This document shows positions 43,217 through 52,045 of a stretch of 64,000 nucleotides of DNA, one piece after another. Positions within the stretch are counted from its first letter, which is position 1. Every line of letters begins with the position of its first letter. The stretch comes from an uncultured Caldilineaceae bacterium (GTDB taxonomy: Bacteria > Chloroflexota > Anaerolineae > Caldilineales > Caldilineaceae), in NCBI GenBank assembly GCA_951812725.1, contig OX638330.1:4939405-5003404 (forward strand), written 5' to 3'. The position numbers and the translations under genes are program-made. The notes beneath the pieces were generated by a model. It had not been told where the DNA came from and did not search any database. It saw only the letters and a list, made by a program, of their open reading frames with translations.

Positions 43217-44560
43217 ATGGCAGCCATACAGGAAAAGCCATCCCTGCTCGAACAGGATAGACGACAGCTCCACCCCCTGCATCACCCTTCCCAATCCGAG
43301 AATCCGATCATTGTCGAGCGTGCCGAGGGTGTCTGGCTCCACACCACCGACGGCCGCAAGATCCTGGATGCCATGGCCGGCCTGTGGAATGTGAATGTAG
43401 GCTATGGCCGCACTGAGCTGGCAGAGGCCGCCTACGCGCAGATGCAAGATCTGGCCTACACCTCCAACTTCGCCGGCATGACCAACCTGCCCGCCAGCGA
43501 ACTGGCCTACAAGCTTTCCGGCTACGCTTATCCCAGCCTCAAGACGACCTTCTTCACCTGCGGCGGCTCTGAGTCCAACGACACCGCCTTCAAGACCGCA
43601 CGCTATTTCTGGAAGCGGGAGGGGCAACCGGACAAGGTCAAGATCATCTCCCGCCGCGAGTCCTATCACGGGATCACGCTCGCCACCACCAGCGCGACCA
43701 GCGTACCCCGCTACCACAAGATGTTTGGCCCGCTGGTGCCCAACTTCCTCTACTGCCACGCGCCCCATCCATATCGCTACGAAGGCGACCTACGGGAGGG
43801 CGAGACGGTCGGCGAGGCTGCGGCGCGTGATCTGGAGGAGACGATTCTGCGTGAAGGGCCGGAGACGGTGGCCGCGTTGATCGCCGAGCCGGTGCAAGGT
43901 GTCGGCGGCGTTTTCGTGCCGCCGGAGGACTACTTCCCGCGCGTGCGCGCCATCTGCGACCGGTACGATGTCCTGCTGATCGCAGACGAGGTGATCTGCG
44001 GCTTCGGGCGCACCGGCGAGATGTTCGCGCTCAACCGCTACGGCATCGAACCGGATATCCTGGCCTTCGCCAAAGGCATCACCAGCGGCTACCTGCCGTT
44101 GGGCGGCATCCAGATCAACGACCGCATTCTCGACGCCATGAACAGCGCGCCGCAGGATGAGGCCTGGCTGCACGGCTTCACCTACTCCGGCCACGCTGCC
44201 TCCTGCGCGGTCGGCCTGCGCAACATCGCCATTCTTGAGGATGAGAAGCTGGCCGAACGTTCAGCGGAGATGGGCGAGCGGTTGCGCAGCGGACTAGCCA
44301 AGTTGAGCGAATTCGGTAACGTGGGCGATGTGCGCGGTCTGGGGCTCCTGTGCGCCGTCGAATTCATCAAGGACCAGGAGACCAAAGAGCCGGACAATGA
44401 ACTGGCGATGAGCCTGCAGAATGCGACCGCGGCGCGCGGGGTGCGCACGCGCGCCCTGAACGGCAGCCTGGCCTTCTCGCCGCCGCTGGTCATCAGTGAA
44501 GACGAGGTCGATCAGATCGTCGACGCCATCGGCGCCGCGCTCGACTCGATGTCCGAGTAG
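43217..44560 (+). CDS. Class III aminotransferase (omega-aminotransferase type)
   Basis: A 447-residue PLP enzyme. The cofactor lysine is Lys286 in LAFAKGITSGYLPLGGI. EPVQGVGGVFVPPEDYF and LIADEVICGFGRTGEMFA are the usual class III motifs, with Asp of ADEV binding the pyridine nitrogen. It probably transfers an amino group between an omega-amino compound and pyruvate or a keto acid. It follows UxaE closely and may be co-transcribed, although a functional link to uronate metabolism is not obvious. Confidence 0.92.
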   Translation: MAAIQEKPSLLEQDRRQLHPLHHPSQSENPIIVERAEGVWLHTTDGRKILDAMAGLWNVNVGYGRTELAEAAYAQMQDLAYTSNFAGMTNLPASELAYKLSGYAYPSLKTTFFTCGGSESNDTAFKTARYFWKREGQPDKVKIISRRESYHGITLATTSATSVPRYHKMFGPLVPNFLYCHAPHPYRYEGDLREGETVGEAAARDLEETILREGPETVAALIAEPVQGVGGVFVPPEDYFPRVRAICDRYDVLLIADEVICGFGRTGEMFALNRYGIEPDILAFAKGITSGYLPLGGIQINDRILDAMNSAPQDEAWLHGFTYSGHAASCAVGLRNIAILEDEKLAERSAEMGERLRSGLAKLSEFGNVGDVRGLGLLCAVEFIKDQETKEPDNELAMSLQNATAARGVRTRALNGSLAFSPPLVISEDEVDQIVDAIGAALDSMSE

Positions 44561-44562
44561 TG

Positions 44563-44937
44563 ATGAAATCTCGTCTCAGTAGAGGACAGGACAAATGCAT
44601 CCCCGAACTAACGAAGGTACGGGAATATGCCAACGTCCTGCATCTGCGCGGCGAGGCCTATCAGGAGCAGATGTGGGGCTGGCCTGTCCATTATGAGCCG
44701 GAGTTGATCGAGGAAAACGCGCTGTTTGAACTGCCGGATGCAGACAATGGCATGAAGCGGGAACGCCGCCGCCACGACAGCCCTGCCAGTTTCACCGTCG
44801 GCGAAAGCGGCATCTGGTTTTTCTCGCTGCTCTGGGAAAACGGACACGACGCCGAACCGGTTGAATTTCTGGATGTCGCGCCCGTCGAAGAAGCGAGCTT
44901 CGATGTAGCTTCCTCAGCAGGAGTCGCCACGTCCTAA
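44563..44937 (+). CDS. Hypothetical protein
   Basis: A frame of 124 codons directly after the aminotransferase stop. It has acidic and aromatic composition (EQMWGWPVHYEPELIEENALFE, split by a KRERRRHDSP stretch) with no known motif, signal or membrane segment. Its start next to the upstream stop suggests coupling, but the first 15 residues look non-specific. It may be a real small protein or an open frame by chance in GC-rich DNA. Confidence 0.45.
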   Translation: MKSRLSRGQDKCIPELTKVREYANVLHLRGEAYQEQMWGWPVHYEPELIEENALFELPDADNGMKRERRRHDSPASFTVGESGIWFFSLLWENGHDAEPVEFLDVAPVEEASFDVASSAGVATS

Positions 44938-45009
44938 CCGGCGTGCTGCTCCTTCTTCGCCTATGGACAGAATGCGAGAAAAAACTGTGGCGTGCGGTGA
45001 GATGGAATC

Positions 45010-45306
45010 ATGAAAAGCCTGGAGGAGATTCGCACAATCTTGCGTTCTCATCAGCCCGAATTGAAAAAGCGTTACCACGTGGAAGAGATCGCTCTCTTTG
45101 GCTCCTATGCCCGCGGCGAGCAGACGGAGGCTAGCGACCTGGACATTCTGGTCACGTTGAGCGCACCATTGGGCTGGGAGTTCGTCGATCTCCACGATTA
45201 TCTGACTGAATTGCTGGAGACCAACGTTGAACTGCTCACGCGTGGCGCTATCGACAGAAAGCCTCTACTCCGCCACTTTATTGAAAAAGACCTGATTCGT
45301 GTCTGA
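45010..45306 (+). CDS. MNT-type nucleotidyltransferase
   Basis: A 98-residue minimal nucleotidyltransferase. Active-site residues are Gly31-Ser32, Arg35 and Asp43/Asp45 in LFGSYARGEQTEASDLDILV. It belongs to the group usually paired with a DUF86/HEPN toxin, but the next gene is a VOC protein. A GTG overlapping its stop opens a short frame beginning MSEQY, a possible remnant of the partner. It is only weakly similar to the MNT near 29.5 kb, so it is a separate module. Confidence 0.85.
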   Translation: MKSLEEIRTILRSHQPELKKRYHVEEIALFGSYARGEQTEASDLDILVTLSAPLGWEFVDLHDYLTELLETNVELLTRGAIDRKPLLRHFIEKDLIRV

Positions 45307-45345
45307 ACAGTACAGTCATCTTTCCCACTGCCCTGGAGATCTCAT

Positions 45346-45753
45346 ATGTCATCCGAAAACGCCCCGACCCTGATCGGCTCTTCCCCCTATTTCTTTATTC
45401 GCGACCTGGCTGCATCACTCGACTACTACTGTGACGTGCTCGGTTTCAGGCGGCCCCACCTGTGGGGCGTACCGCCGACATTCGCCATGCCCGACCGCGA
45501 CGGCTTCATCTTCATGCTGAAACAGGTCGAGGATGTCAGCACGATCACGCCCAACGAGACCCGGGGCGGCCTCTGGGACGCTTATGTCTGGGTTCGCAAT
45601 GTGAAGGGGCTCTTTGCCGAGTTCGAGGCCAATGGCGCCGAGTTCGCTTACGAGCTTACGCACCAGCACGAATACGACAACCTAGAGTTCGCCATACGTG
45701 ATCCCGACGGTTATGTGATCGCTTTCGGACAAGGCGTTGAGGACGAGGAATGA
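45346..45753 (+). CDS. VOC-family (glyoxalase/bleomycin-resistance fold) protein
   Basis: A 135-residue protein with one vicinal-oxygen-chelate domain: PYFFIRDLAASLDYYCDVLGF at the start and FAIRDPDGYVIAFGQ at the end, the usual paired beta-alpha-beta-beta-beta modules. Potential metal ligands are His and Glu in the two halves. Its function ranges over isomerases, dioxygenases and resistance proteins in this family. It overlaps the diol dehydratase start by 4 bases (ATGA), so it is translated with that enzyme and may act in the same pathway. Confidence 0.85.
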   Translation: MSSENAPTLIGSSPYFFIRDLAASLDYYCDVLGFRRPHLWGVPPTFAMPDRDGFIFMLKQVEDVSTITPNETRGGLWDAYVWVRNVKGLFAEFEANGAEFAYELTHQHEYDNLEFAIRDPDGYVIAFGQGVEDEE

Positions 45754-48026
45754 CCACAACAACGACGACGGACCGCAGCGTCAACGGGGATACCGGCTCG
45801 CGCCGCTTCTCCATCCTCGCGGGGCGCGACATCAACCGCGAGACCTACGTCGAAGAGTGGGCCGAGGCCGGGCTGACCGTCGCCGACAGTCCCTATGACC
45901 CGCAGCCCTCTCTGCGCATCGTCGACGGCGAGGTCGTGGAGATGGACGGGAAGGAGCGGGCTGACTTCGATGCGCTCGACCGCTTCATCGCTGACCACGC
46001 CCTCGACCTGGCGGTGGCCGAAGAGGCGATGGCGACCCCCTCGCACCAGATCGCGCGCATGCTGGTCGATATCAACGTGCCGCAGCCCACCATCCGCCGC
46101 CTGGCTGACGGCTGCACGCCGGCCAAGCTGTGCGAGATCGTGCGTCACATGAACGTGCTCGAGATGATGATGGGCCTCGGCAAGATGCGGGTGCGCAAGA
46201 CTCCGGCCAACCAGGCCCACGTCACCAACTGGCGCGAAAACCCGGCTTTGCTGGCCGCGGACGCGGCTGAAGCGGCGCTGCGGGGCTTTGCCGAGATCGA
46301 GACGACGGTGCGCGTCGCGCGCGCCGCGCCGCTCAACGCGCTCGCGATTCTCGTCGGTTCGCAGACCAGCCGCGGCGGTGTGCTCACCCAGTGCGCGGTC
46401 GAGGAGGCGTTCGGCCTGCGCCTGGGCATCAAAGGGCTGACCTCCTACGCCGAGACACTTTCGGTCTACGGCACCGAGCGCTCCTTTGTCGACGGCGACG
46501 ACACGCCCTGGTCAAAAACCTTTCTGGCCTCCGCCTACGCCAGCCGCGGCATCAAAATACGCTTCACGTCCGGCACCGGTTCCGAAGCGCTGATGGGCTA
46601 CGCCGAGCAGTGTTCGATGCTGTATCTGGAGGCCCGCTGCCTGCTGGTGACAAAGGGCGCCGGCAGCCAGGGCGTGCAGAATGGCTCCATCTCCTGCATC
46701 GCGCTGCCGGAGGCGCTGCCCGGCGGTGTGCGCGGGGTGCTGGCCGAGAACCTGCTGGCGTCGATGCTGGGGTTGGAATGCGCGTCCGGCAACGACGCGC
46801 TCGCCTCGCACTCGGACCTGCGCAAGACGGCCAAACTGATGCTGCAGATGATCCCCGGCACCGATTTCATTTGCTCCGGCTACAGCGCCATTCCCAAGCA
46901 GGACAATATGTTCGGCGGCGGCAACTTCGACGCCGAGGATTTCGATGACTGGACCGTCATCCAGCGCGATATGCAGGTGAACGGCGGAATCCGCCCGGTT
47001 CGCGAGGCCGATGCCGTGGCAGCCCGCCGGCAGGCCGCGCAGGCGCTGCAGGCGATCTACGCCGAGCTGGAATTCCCGCCGATCGGGGACGAGGAGGTGG
47101 AGGCGGCCGCGCTCGCCCACAGCAGCGAGGATATGCCCGAACGCGACATGGTGGCCGACCTCGCCGCGGCCGATCGCTTCCTGGAGGGTACGGCCAATCT
47201 GTCCGATGTGGTGCGTGCGCTGCACCGCAGCGGCTTTGAACAGGCGGCCGCAAACTTGCTCGAGATGGGCCGTCAGCGCGTGGCGGGGGACTATCTGCAG
47301 CCGTCGGCCATATTCGAAGACGGTTTCTCCGTGATCAGCGCGGTCAACGACCGCAATGACTACACCGGCCCCGGCACCGGCTATCGCCTCGAAGGGGAGA
47401 CTTGGGACGCGCTGCAGCGCATTCCGCAGCAGAAGTCGCCGCGCGACTTTATCGACGCGCAGGTGGGGGAGCCGCTACCCAACCTGGCCGAGATCAGCAC
47501 AGCCAAAGTGGGCGCCTCCGCCAACGAAATCGTTGTCGCGGTGGGGCCGGCTTATGGCCGCTCGTTGGTGAAGACGATTGGCGAGCTGGACCATGAAGAG
47601 GTGCTGGAAGCTCTGCTCACCGGTGTGGCGGAGGAGGCGTTCTACGGCCGCGTCGTGCGGGTCTATCATAGCGCCGACTGCGCCGCTATCGGCCATGCGG
47701 GCGCGCGTCTGAGCGGCTCCGGCATTGCCGTCGGCCTCCAGAGCCGCGGCACCACCGTCATCCAGAAGCGCGGACTGGCGCCGCTCAACAACCTGGAACT
47801 GTTCCCGCAGTCGCCCAGCCTGACGTTGGAGATCTACCAGGCGATCGGACGCAACGCGGCCCGCTATGCCAAGGGGCTGAGCCCCCTGCCCGTCGGCGTC
47901 AAGGTCGACAACGGTGCCCGCCTGCGCCTGATCGTCAAGACGGCCCTGCTGCACCGTCGCGAGATCGAAGATATCGCGGAGAAAGCCCCCCAGGAACTCT
48001 ACTTCCGCTGGGAGCCGGATGTGTAG
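45750..48026 (+). CDS. B12-dependent diol/glycerol dehydratase, large and medium subunits fused
   Basis: A 758-residue protein that joins the PduC-like catalytic subunit (about 20-560) to a PduD-like medium subunit (about 575-758). Active-site stretches match PduC: NQAHVTNW (substrate and potassium site), FAEIETTVRVARAAPLNA, QTSRGGVLTQC, GSQGVQNGSISC and CSGYSAIPKQDNMFGGG. The medium part includes EIVVAVGPAYGRSLVKTIG, SGSGIAVGLQSRGTTVI and QKRGLAPLNNLELF. It converts 1,2-diols or glycerol to aldehydes using adenosylcobalamin. The small subunit gene follows. No reactivating factor or microcompartment gene is in the window. Fused versions are known in other phyla; the pathway context here is unclear. 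Confidence 0.92.
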   Translation: MTTTTTTDRSVNGDTGSRRFSILAGRDINRETYVEEWAEAGLTVADSPYDPQPSLRIVDGEVVEMDGKERADFDALDRFIADHALDLAVAEEAMATPSHQIARMLVDINVPQPTIRRLADGCTPAKLCEIVRHMNVLEMMMGLGKMRVRKTPANQAHVTNWRENPALLAADAAEAALRGFAEIETTVRVARAAPLNALAILVGSQTSRGGVLTQCAVEEAFGLRLGIKGLTSYAETLSVYGTERSFVDGDDTPWSKTFLASAYASRGIKIRFTSGTGSEALMGYAEQCSMLYLEARCLLVTKGAGSQGVQNGSISCIALPEALPGGVRGVLAENLLASMLGLECASGNDALASHSDLRKTAKLMLQMIPGTDFICSGYSAIPKQDNMFGGGNFDAEDFDDWTVIQRDMQVNGGIRPVREADAVAARRQAAQALQAIYAELEFPPIGDEEVEAAALAHSSEDMPERDMVADLAAADRFLEGTANLSDVVRALHRSGFEQAAANLLEMGRQRVAGDYLQPSAIFEDGFSVISAVNDRNDYTGPGTGYRLEGETWDALQRIPQQKSPRDFIDAQVGEPLPNLAEISTAKVGASANEIVVAVGPAYGRSLVKTIGELDHEEVLEALLTGVAEEAFYGRVVRVYHSADCAAIGHAGARLSGSGIAVGLQSRGTTVIQKRGLAPLNNLELFPQSPSLTLEIYQAIGRNAARYAKGLSPLPVGVKVDNGARLRLIVKTALLHRREIEDIAEKAPQELYFRWEPDV

Positions 48027-48097
48027 GGGCGAGGAGTGAGTGAAGAGGAGTGAGTGAACTGCTCGTTCCTCGACTTTGAGCGCAAGGAATCAGCAAG

Positions 48098-48553
48098 ATG
48101 ACAGACGAAAGGAAAGAGGAGAGAGAAGACGCCTCTCACGCCTCGAATGGGGATTATCCCCTCTACACCAACCGCAGCGACACGCTCGCCGCGGCCAGCG
48201 GGCGGCCCTTGCGCGACCTCTCGCTGCAGAAGACGCTGACCGAAGATATCTCTTCCGAAGATTACAGCATCAGCGCGGAGACGCTGCGGGCCCAGGCCGA
48301 AATCGCCCGCGACGCCGGCTACCCGCAGTTGGCGCAAAACCTGGAACGGGCCTCCGAGTTGACCGCCGTTCCCAACGAAACGCTCCTGGAGATGTACGAG
48401 ATGCTGCGGCCCGGACGCTGCAGCTTCGAGGAGTACGAGGCGCTGGCGCAGCGCCTGCGCGATGAGTTCAACGCCGCCGCCACCGCCGCCTTTGTCGAGG
48501 AGGCCGCCGCCGTCTACCGGGAACGCGGCCTGCTACGCCGGGAGCTGGAGTGA
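48098..48553 (+). CDS. Diol/glycerol dehydratase small subunit (PduE-like)
   Basis: A 151-residue protein with the small-subunit pattern: DYPLYTNRSDTLAAASGRPL then RDLSLQKTL, followed by DYSISAETLRAQAEIARDAG and the helical C-terminus NETLLEMYEMLRPGRCS. It associates with the fused catalytic subunit encoded 71 bases upstream. In Klebsiella-type enzymes the PduE N-terminus affects solubility and microcompartment targeting; here the leader is rich in Glu/Arg (MTDERKEEREDASH) and no targeting helix is clear. Confidence 0.88.
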   Translation: MTDERKEEREDASHASNGDYPLYTNRSDTLAAASGRPLRDLSLQKTLTEDISSEDYSISAETLRAQAEIARDAGYPQLAQNLERASELTAVPNETLLEMYEMLRPGRCSFEEYEALAQRLRDEFNAAATAAFVEEAAAVYRERGLLRRELE

Positions 48554-48593
48554 TTGAAGGGCGGTTTTTAGTAAGTCAGTTTTTAGTTTTTAG

Positions 48594-48879
48594 GTAACTA
48601 CTAAGCCACAGCAGTTGACCAGCCAGTCAACCTTGGAACCATTCAGGCGCTTGGTGACGCAACCGGTGTACAGCCGCCGCCATGCTCGCCAGCCGACATG
48701 TTGGGAAGAATGCACACGGTCGGTGAGGGATGGTTTTGGAGGGGGGCGTTGCGGGGGCGCAGCCCCTGCACAAGGGAGGGCCGAAGGCCCGACCGCCCAA
48801 AAAACAGAGAATGAGGAGAGAGTAAACACCTTCCCTCATCTCATTCAGGTTCGCAAATCAGTTGTGGCTGAGTCGTTAC
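48594..48879 (+). mobile_element. MITE copy 4 (subfamily B)
   Basis: This element of 286 bp has left end GTAACTACTAAGCCACA and right end TGTGGCTGAGTCGTTAC. Target duplications are GTTTTTAG (48586-48593) and GCTTTTAG (48880-48887), one mismatch. The left half closely matches the copy at 17 kb (CCAGCCAGTCAACCTTGGAA-type sequence) and the core hairpins are GGGGCGCAGCCCC and GGGCCGAAGGCCC. The right end is 69 bases before the ABC exporter start. Confidence 0.9.
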
Positions 48880-48948
48880 GCTTTTAGTGGCTGCGGCAAC
48901 CTCGAAGGCCAGGTATCATTTGAGACCAGTAATCGGGTATTCATAATC

Positions 48949-50742
48949 ATGTACACCAACGACCCGCCGCAGGGCTTCTTGACCGGCCTCTGGTATATCC
49001 TGGGCGGCCAGCGTAAATTTGTGGTCCTGTCCGTCCTCAGCGGGCTGCTCTTCTCCGCGACGAGCCTGGTCCCGCCGCTGCTGGTGCGGCGCCTGATCCT
49101 GTGGATCACCGACGGCGGCGGCTCCACGTCCGGCCTGCTGGCGATGACCGCCGTGTTGGGGATCGTCTATGTGCTGCGCGGTGTCGGCCGCTACTTCTAC
49201 GGCCAGTTCTCGCACGTGGCCGCCTACGGCGTCACCACCAGCCTGATGGCGCGTGTCTATCGCCATCTGCAGCAGCTCTCCCACAGTTTCTACAACCGGC
49301 AGCGCACCGGCGCCCTGATCGTGCGCTCCATCAACGACATCGAAACGCTGGAGGACTTCGTCGCTCACGGCGTGCCCGAACTGGTGATGGCGACCGTCAT
49401 TCCGATCGCGATGTGGTGTGTCCTGTTCTGGATACATCCCCTGCTGGCCCTGCTGGTGGTGCTGCCGCTGCCGATTGGCGGCTATGTCATTTACCGCTTC
49501 ACCAGGCAGATTCGCGGCATATGGCGCCAGGTGCGGGCCGGCATCTCCGAGCTGGTGGCCCAGGTGCAAGACAGCTTTTCCGGCATCACCGAGATCAAGT
49601 CTTTTGGCCGGGAGAAGTCGCAGGCCGATCAGGTCGCGCAGTCGGCCGCCGACTACCGGGACAGGATATGCGCCGCCACCAGGATTTCGCTACTGCCCTC
49701 GTCGATCGTCGAGTTTTCCGGCGGCTTGGGCGTGATCGTAGCCGTGTGGGTGGGCGGAAGCCTTGCCCTGTCCGAATCGTTGAATGTCGCCGACCTCTTC
49801 GTCTTCATCGCCTACCTGGTCTATATCTACCAGCCATTCCTCAAGCTGGCGGACATCAGCGACACATTGCACCGGGCCGGCGCAAGCCAGGAGCGCATCT
49901 TCGAACTGCTGGCCGTGCAACCGGATATCAGCAGTCCGCCGGACGCGGTCAAGCCGCAAATTTCCCGCTGGGACGTTGCCTTCCACGATGTCTCCTTTGG
50001 CTATCAGTCGGAAGAGGTGGTGCTGAGCGATATCGATTTCGAGATCGGCGCCGGCGAGATGGTGGCGCTGGTGGGGGCGACCGGGGCCGGCAAGACGACC
50101 GTCAGCCGCCTTATTCCCCGCTTCTATGATCCCCAGGACGGGCGGATTAGCGTCGGCGGTCACGACCTGCGCAGCCTCGACCTGGAGTTCCTGCGCGCCA
50201 ATGTGGCCTCGGTCATGCAGGATGTCTTCCTCTTCCACGGGACCGTGCGCCAGAATATCGCCTTCGGCCGCCCTGAGGCGACGGTCGATGAGATCGTGCA
50301 GGCGGCGCAGGCGGCCAACGCGCACGAGTTCATCGTCGAACTCCCTGATGGCTACAACACCGTTATCGGCGAGCGCGGTGTGCGCCTGTCCGGCGGGCAG
50401 AAGCAGCGCATCTCGATCGCACGCGCCCTGTTGAAAGACGCGCCGATCCTGATCCTGGACGAGGCCACCTCCTCGGTGGACACCGAGACCGAGTGGCAGA
50501 TCCAGCAGGCGCTGAACCGCCTCACCCGCAACCGCACCACGCTGGTGATCGCCCACCGCCTCTCGACCATCCGCCACGCCGACAAGATCGTCGTGCTGGG
50601 CGATGGGCGCATTATCGAAACCGGCGCGCACGACGAACTGATGGCGCGCGGTGGACGCTACGCCAAGATGGTTGAGACGCAGAGCGTGGCCCGCTCCTGG
50701 GAACTGAGCCGGCAGCCGGAACTGCAGCCGGTCGGCGATTAG
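48949..50742 (+). CDS. ABC exporter, fused membrane and ATPase domains
   Basis: A 597-residue half-transporter that forms a dimeric exporter. Six transmembrane helices lie in residues 20-320. The ATPase domain has Walker A GATGAGKT (376-383), signature LSGGQ (480-484), Walker B ILILDEA (Asp504, Glu505) and the His-loop VIAHRLST. The start was chosen at MYTNDPPQG. An upstream in-frame extension runs into the MITE and is unlikely. Relatives export lipids, peptides or drugs; the substrate is not determinable. No partner half-transporter gene is adjacent, so a homodimer is inferred. Confidence 0.93.
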   Translation: MYTNDPPQGFLTGLWYILGGQRKFVVLSVLSGLLFSATSLVPPLLVRRLILWITDGGGSTSGLLAMTAVLGIVYVLRGVGRYFYGQFSHVAAYGVTTSLMARVYRHLQQLSHSFYNRQRTGALIVRSINDIETLEDFVAHGVPELVMATVIPIAMWCVLFWIHPLLALLVVLPLPIGGYVIYRFTRQIRGIWRQVRAGISELVAQVQDSFSGITEIKSFGREKSQADQVAQSAADYRDRICAATRISLLPSSIVEFSGGLGVIVAVWVGGSLALSESLNVADLFVFIAYLVYIYQPFLKLADISDTLHRAGASQERIFELLAVQPDISSPPDAVKPQISRWDVAFHDVSFGYQSEEVVLSDIDFEIGAGEMVALVGATGAGKTTVSRLIPRFYDPQDGRISVGGHDLRSLDLEFLRANVASVMQDVFLFHGTVRQNIAFGRPEATVDEIVQAAQAANAHEFIVELPDGYNTVIGERGVRLSGGQKQRISIARALLKDAPILILDEATSSVDTETEWQIQQALNRLTRNRTTLVIAHRLSTIRHADKIVVLGDGRIIETGAHDELMARGGRYAKMVETQSVARSWELSRQPELQPVGD

Positions 50743-50829
50743 TGGGCGGCGCTTGACTCTTGGTAGGCCTTCATACGCCTACGATGATTTGAGATCCAAC
50801 ATTCGGAAGGATCAAAAGGAGAGGTGGCT

Positions 50830-51861
50830 ATGGGGTCTGCACTGGAAGACAAACTGGAAATGGCGTTGGCCGGCCTGAACCGCGTTCGCCTGGGCGAGGT
50901 GAATACGCCGCTGGAGCATCTGCCGCGTTTCAGCGCCGCGCTGGGCGGCCCGCAGGTCTATATCAAACGGGACGATTTGACCGGGCTTGCTTTCGGCGGC
51001 AACAAGACCCGCATGCTCGAGTACAGCCTGGCGGTCGGGGTGGAGCGCGGCGCGGATACGATCGTCTTCGGCGCGGCGGTGCAGTCCAACTACTGCCGCC
51101 AGTTGGCCGCGGCCTGCGCCAAGCTGGGCATCACGCTGCACCTTATCCTGCGGTCGGAACGGGAGATCGACAAGACCGCCATCACCGGCAACAACCTGCT
51201 GCAGCGACTGTTTGGCGCGCATGTGACGGTGATGTCAGACAACGACCGCGACCGCCAGCAGGAGATGATCGCGGCCAAGGCCGAGGCGCTGCGCGCGGCA
51301 GGCCACAACGTCTACGTGCCGCGGCAGGCCGATACCATTGACCTGGATGTCATCGCCTACGCCCAGTCGGCGCTTGAAGTGGCGCGCCAGTGCCGCGAGC
51401 AGGAGATCGAGCCGGGGCACATGTATGTCTGCGCGGCCGACACGACCCAGGCCGGGCTGGTTCTCGGGTTGAAAGCGGTGGGCAGCCCCATGCAGGTGAA
51501 GGGGATCACGCCGTCGGTCCAAGGAGACAACGAAGAGCACATGGCACAGATCGCGAACCAGGCTGCAGAGCGGCTCGATCTGGACGTGACTCTGACCGCG
51601 ACCGACTTCGACAGCGACGACTCCTTCGTTGGCGAGCGCTACGGCCTCCCCACGCCGGAGGGGCTGGCCTCTCTGCGTCTGCTCGCCCAGACCGAGGGCA
51701 TCCTCACCGACCCGGTCTACACCAGCAAGGCGCTGGCCGGGCTGGTGGCCCACATCCGCGGCGGCGCACTGCCGGCACAGGAGCCGGTCGTCTTCGTTCA
51801 CACCGGGGGAACACCGGCGCTCTTTGGCTACACCGACGAGATGGTGGCCGCGTTGGGGTGA
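50830..51861 (+). CDS. PLP-dependent D-cysteine desulfhydrase/ACC deaminase-like enzyme
   Basis: A 343-residue fold-type II PLP enzyme. The cofactor lysine is Lys59 in AFGGNKTRMLEY, AVQSNYCRQLAAACAK is the usual phosphate/substrate loop, and FVHTGGTPALFGY closes the C-terminus. It catalyses breakdown of D-cysteine or a related D-amino acid, or ACC, to ammonia and a keto acid. The ATG has AAGGAG 8 bases upstream; a GTG two codons earlier was rejected. It stands alone on the plus strand with about 90 bases after the exporter. Confidence 0.9.
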   Translation: MGSALEDKLEMALAGLNRVRLGEVNTPLEHLPRFSAALGGPQVYIKRDDLTGLAFGGNKTRMLEYSLAVGVERGADTIVFGAAVQSNYCRQLAAACAKLGITLHLILRSEREIDKTAITGNNLLQRLFGAHVTVMSDNDRDRQQEMIAAKAEALRAAGHNVYVPRQADTIDLDVIAYAQSALEVARQCREQEIEPGHMYVCAADTTQAGLVLGLKAVGSPMQVKGITPSVQGDNEEHMAQIANQAAERLDLDVTLTATDFDSDDSFVGERYGLPTPEGLASLRLLAQTEGILTDPVYTSKALAGLVAHIRGGALPAQEPVVFVHTGGTPALFGYTDEMVAALG

Positions 51862-51908
51862 TGTGAAACCGCAAAATGCAAAGCCCTCGTTGCAGGGGGT
51901 GGGACATC

Positions 51909-52004
51909 GGCGCGCGCGTTATCTCCGAACTCCTCGGTGGCAAGGTCCATATCGAGACGCATTTGGGCGAAATGGCTGGAGGCAGCACAGACTTCAGGCA
52001 TTGA
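51909..52004 (+). pseudogene. Possible gene fragment in intergenic region
   Basis: A 31-codon stretch without a start reads GARVISELLGGKVHIE then THLGEMAGGSTDFRH and a stop. The composition is protein-like, unlike its neighbours in other frames, and it could be the last part of a decayed gene. No family was recognised. Confidence 0.2.
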
Positions 52005-52045
52005 GCAAGCGTTAAGCACACGTTCCCAGAAGGGAGGCAAGGCGC

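Noticed and set aside
45600..45760. Cobalamin riboswitch before the diol dehydratase
   Set aside because: The gene overlaps the VOC coding sequence and no B12-box-like element was seen there or before the VOC gene.
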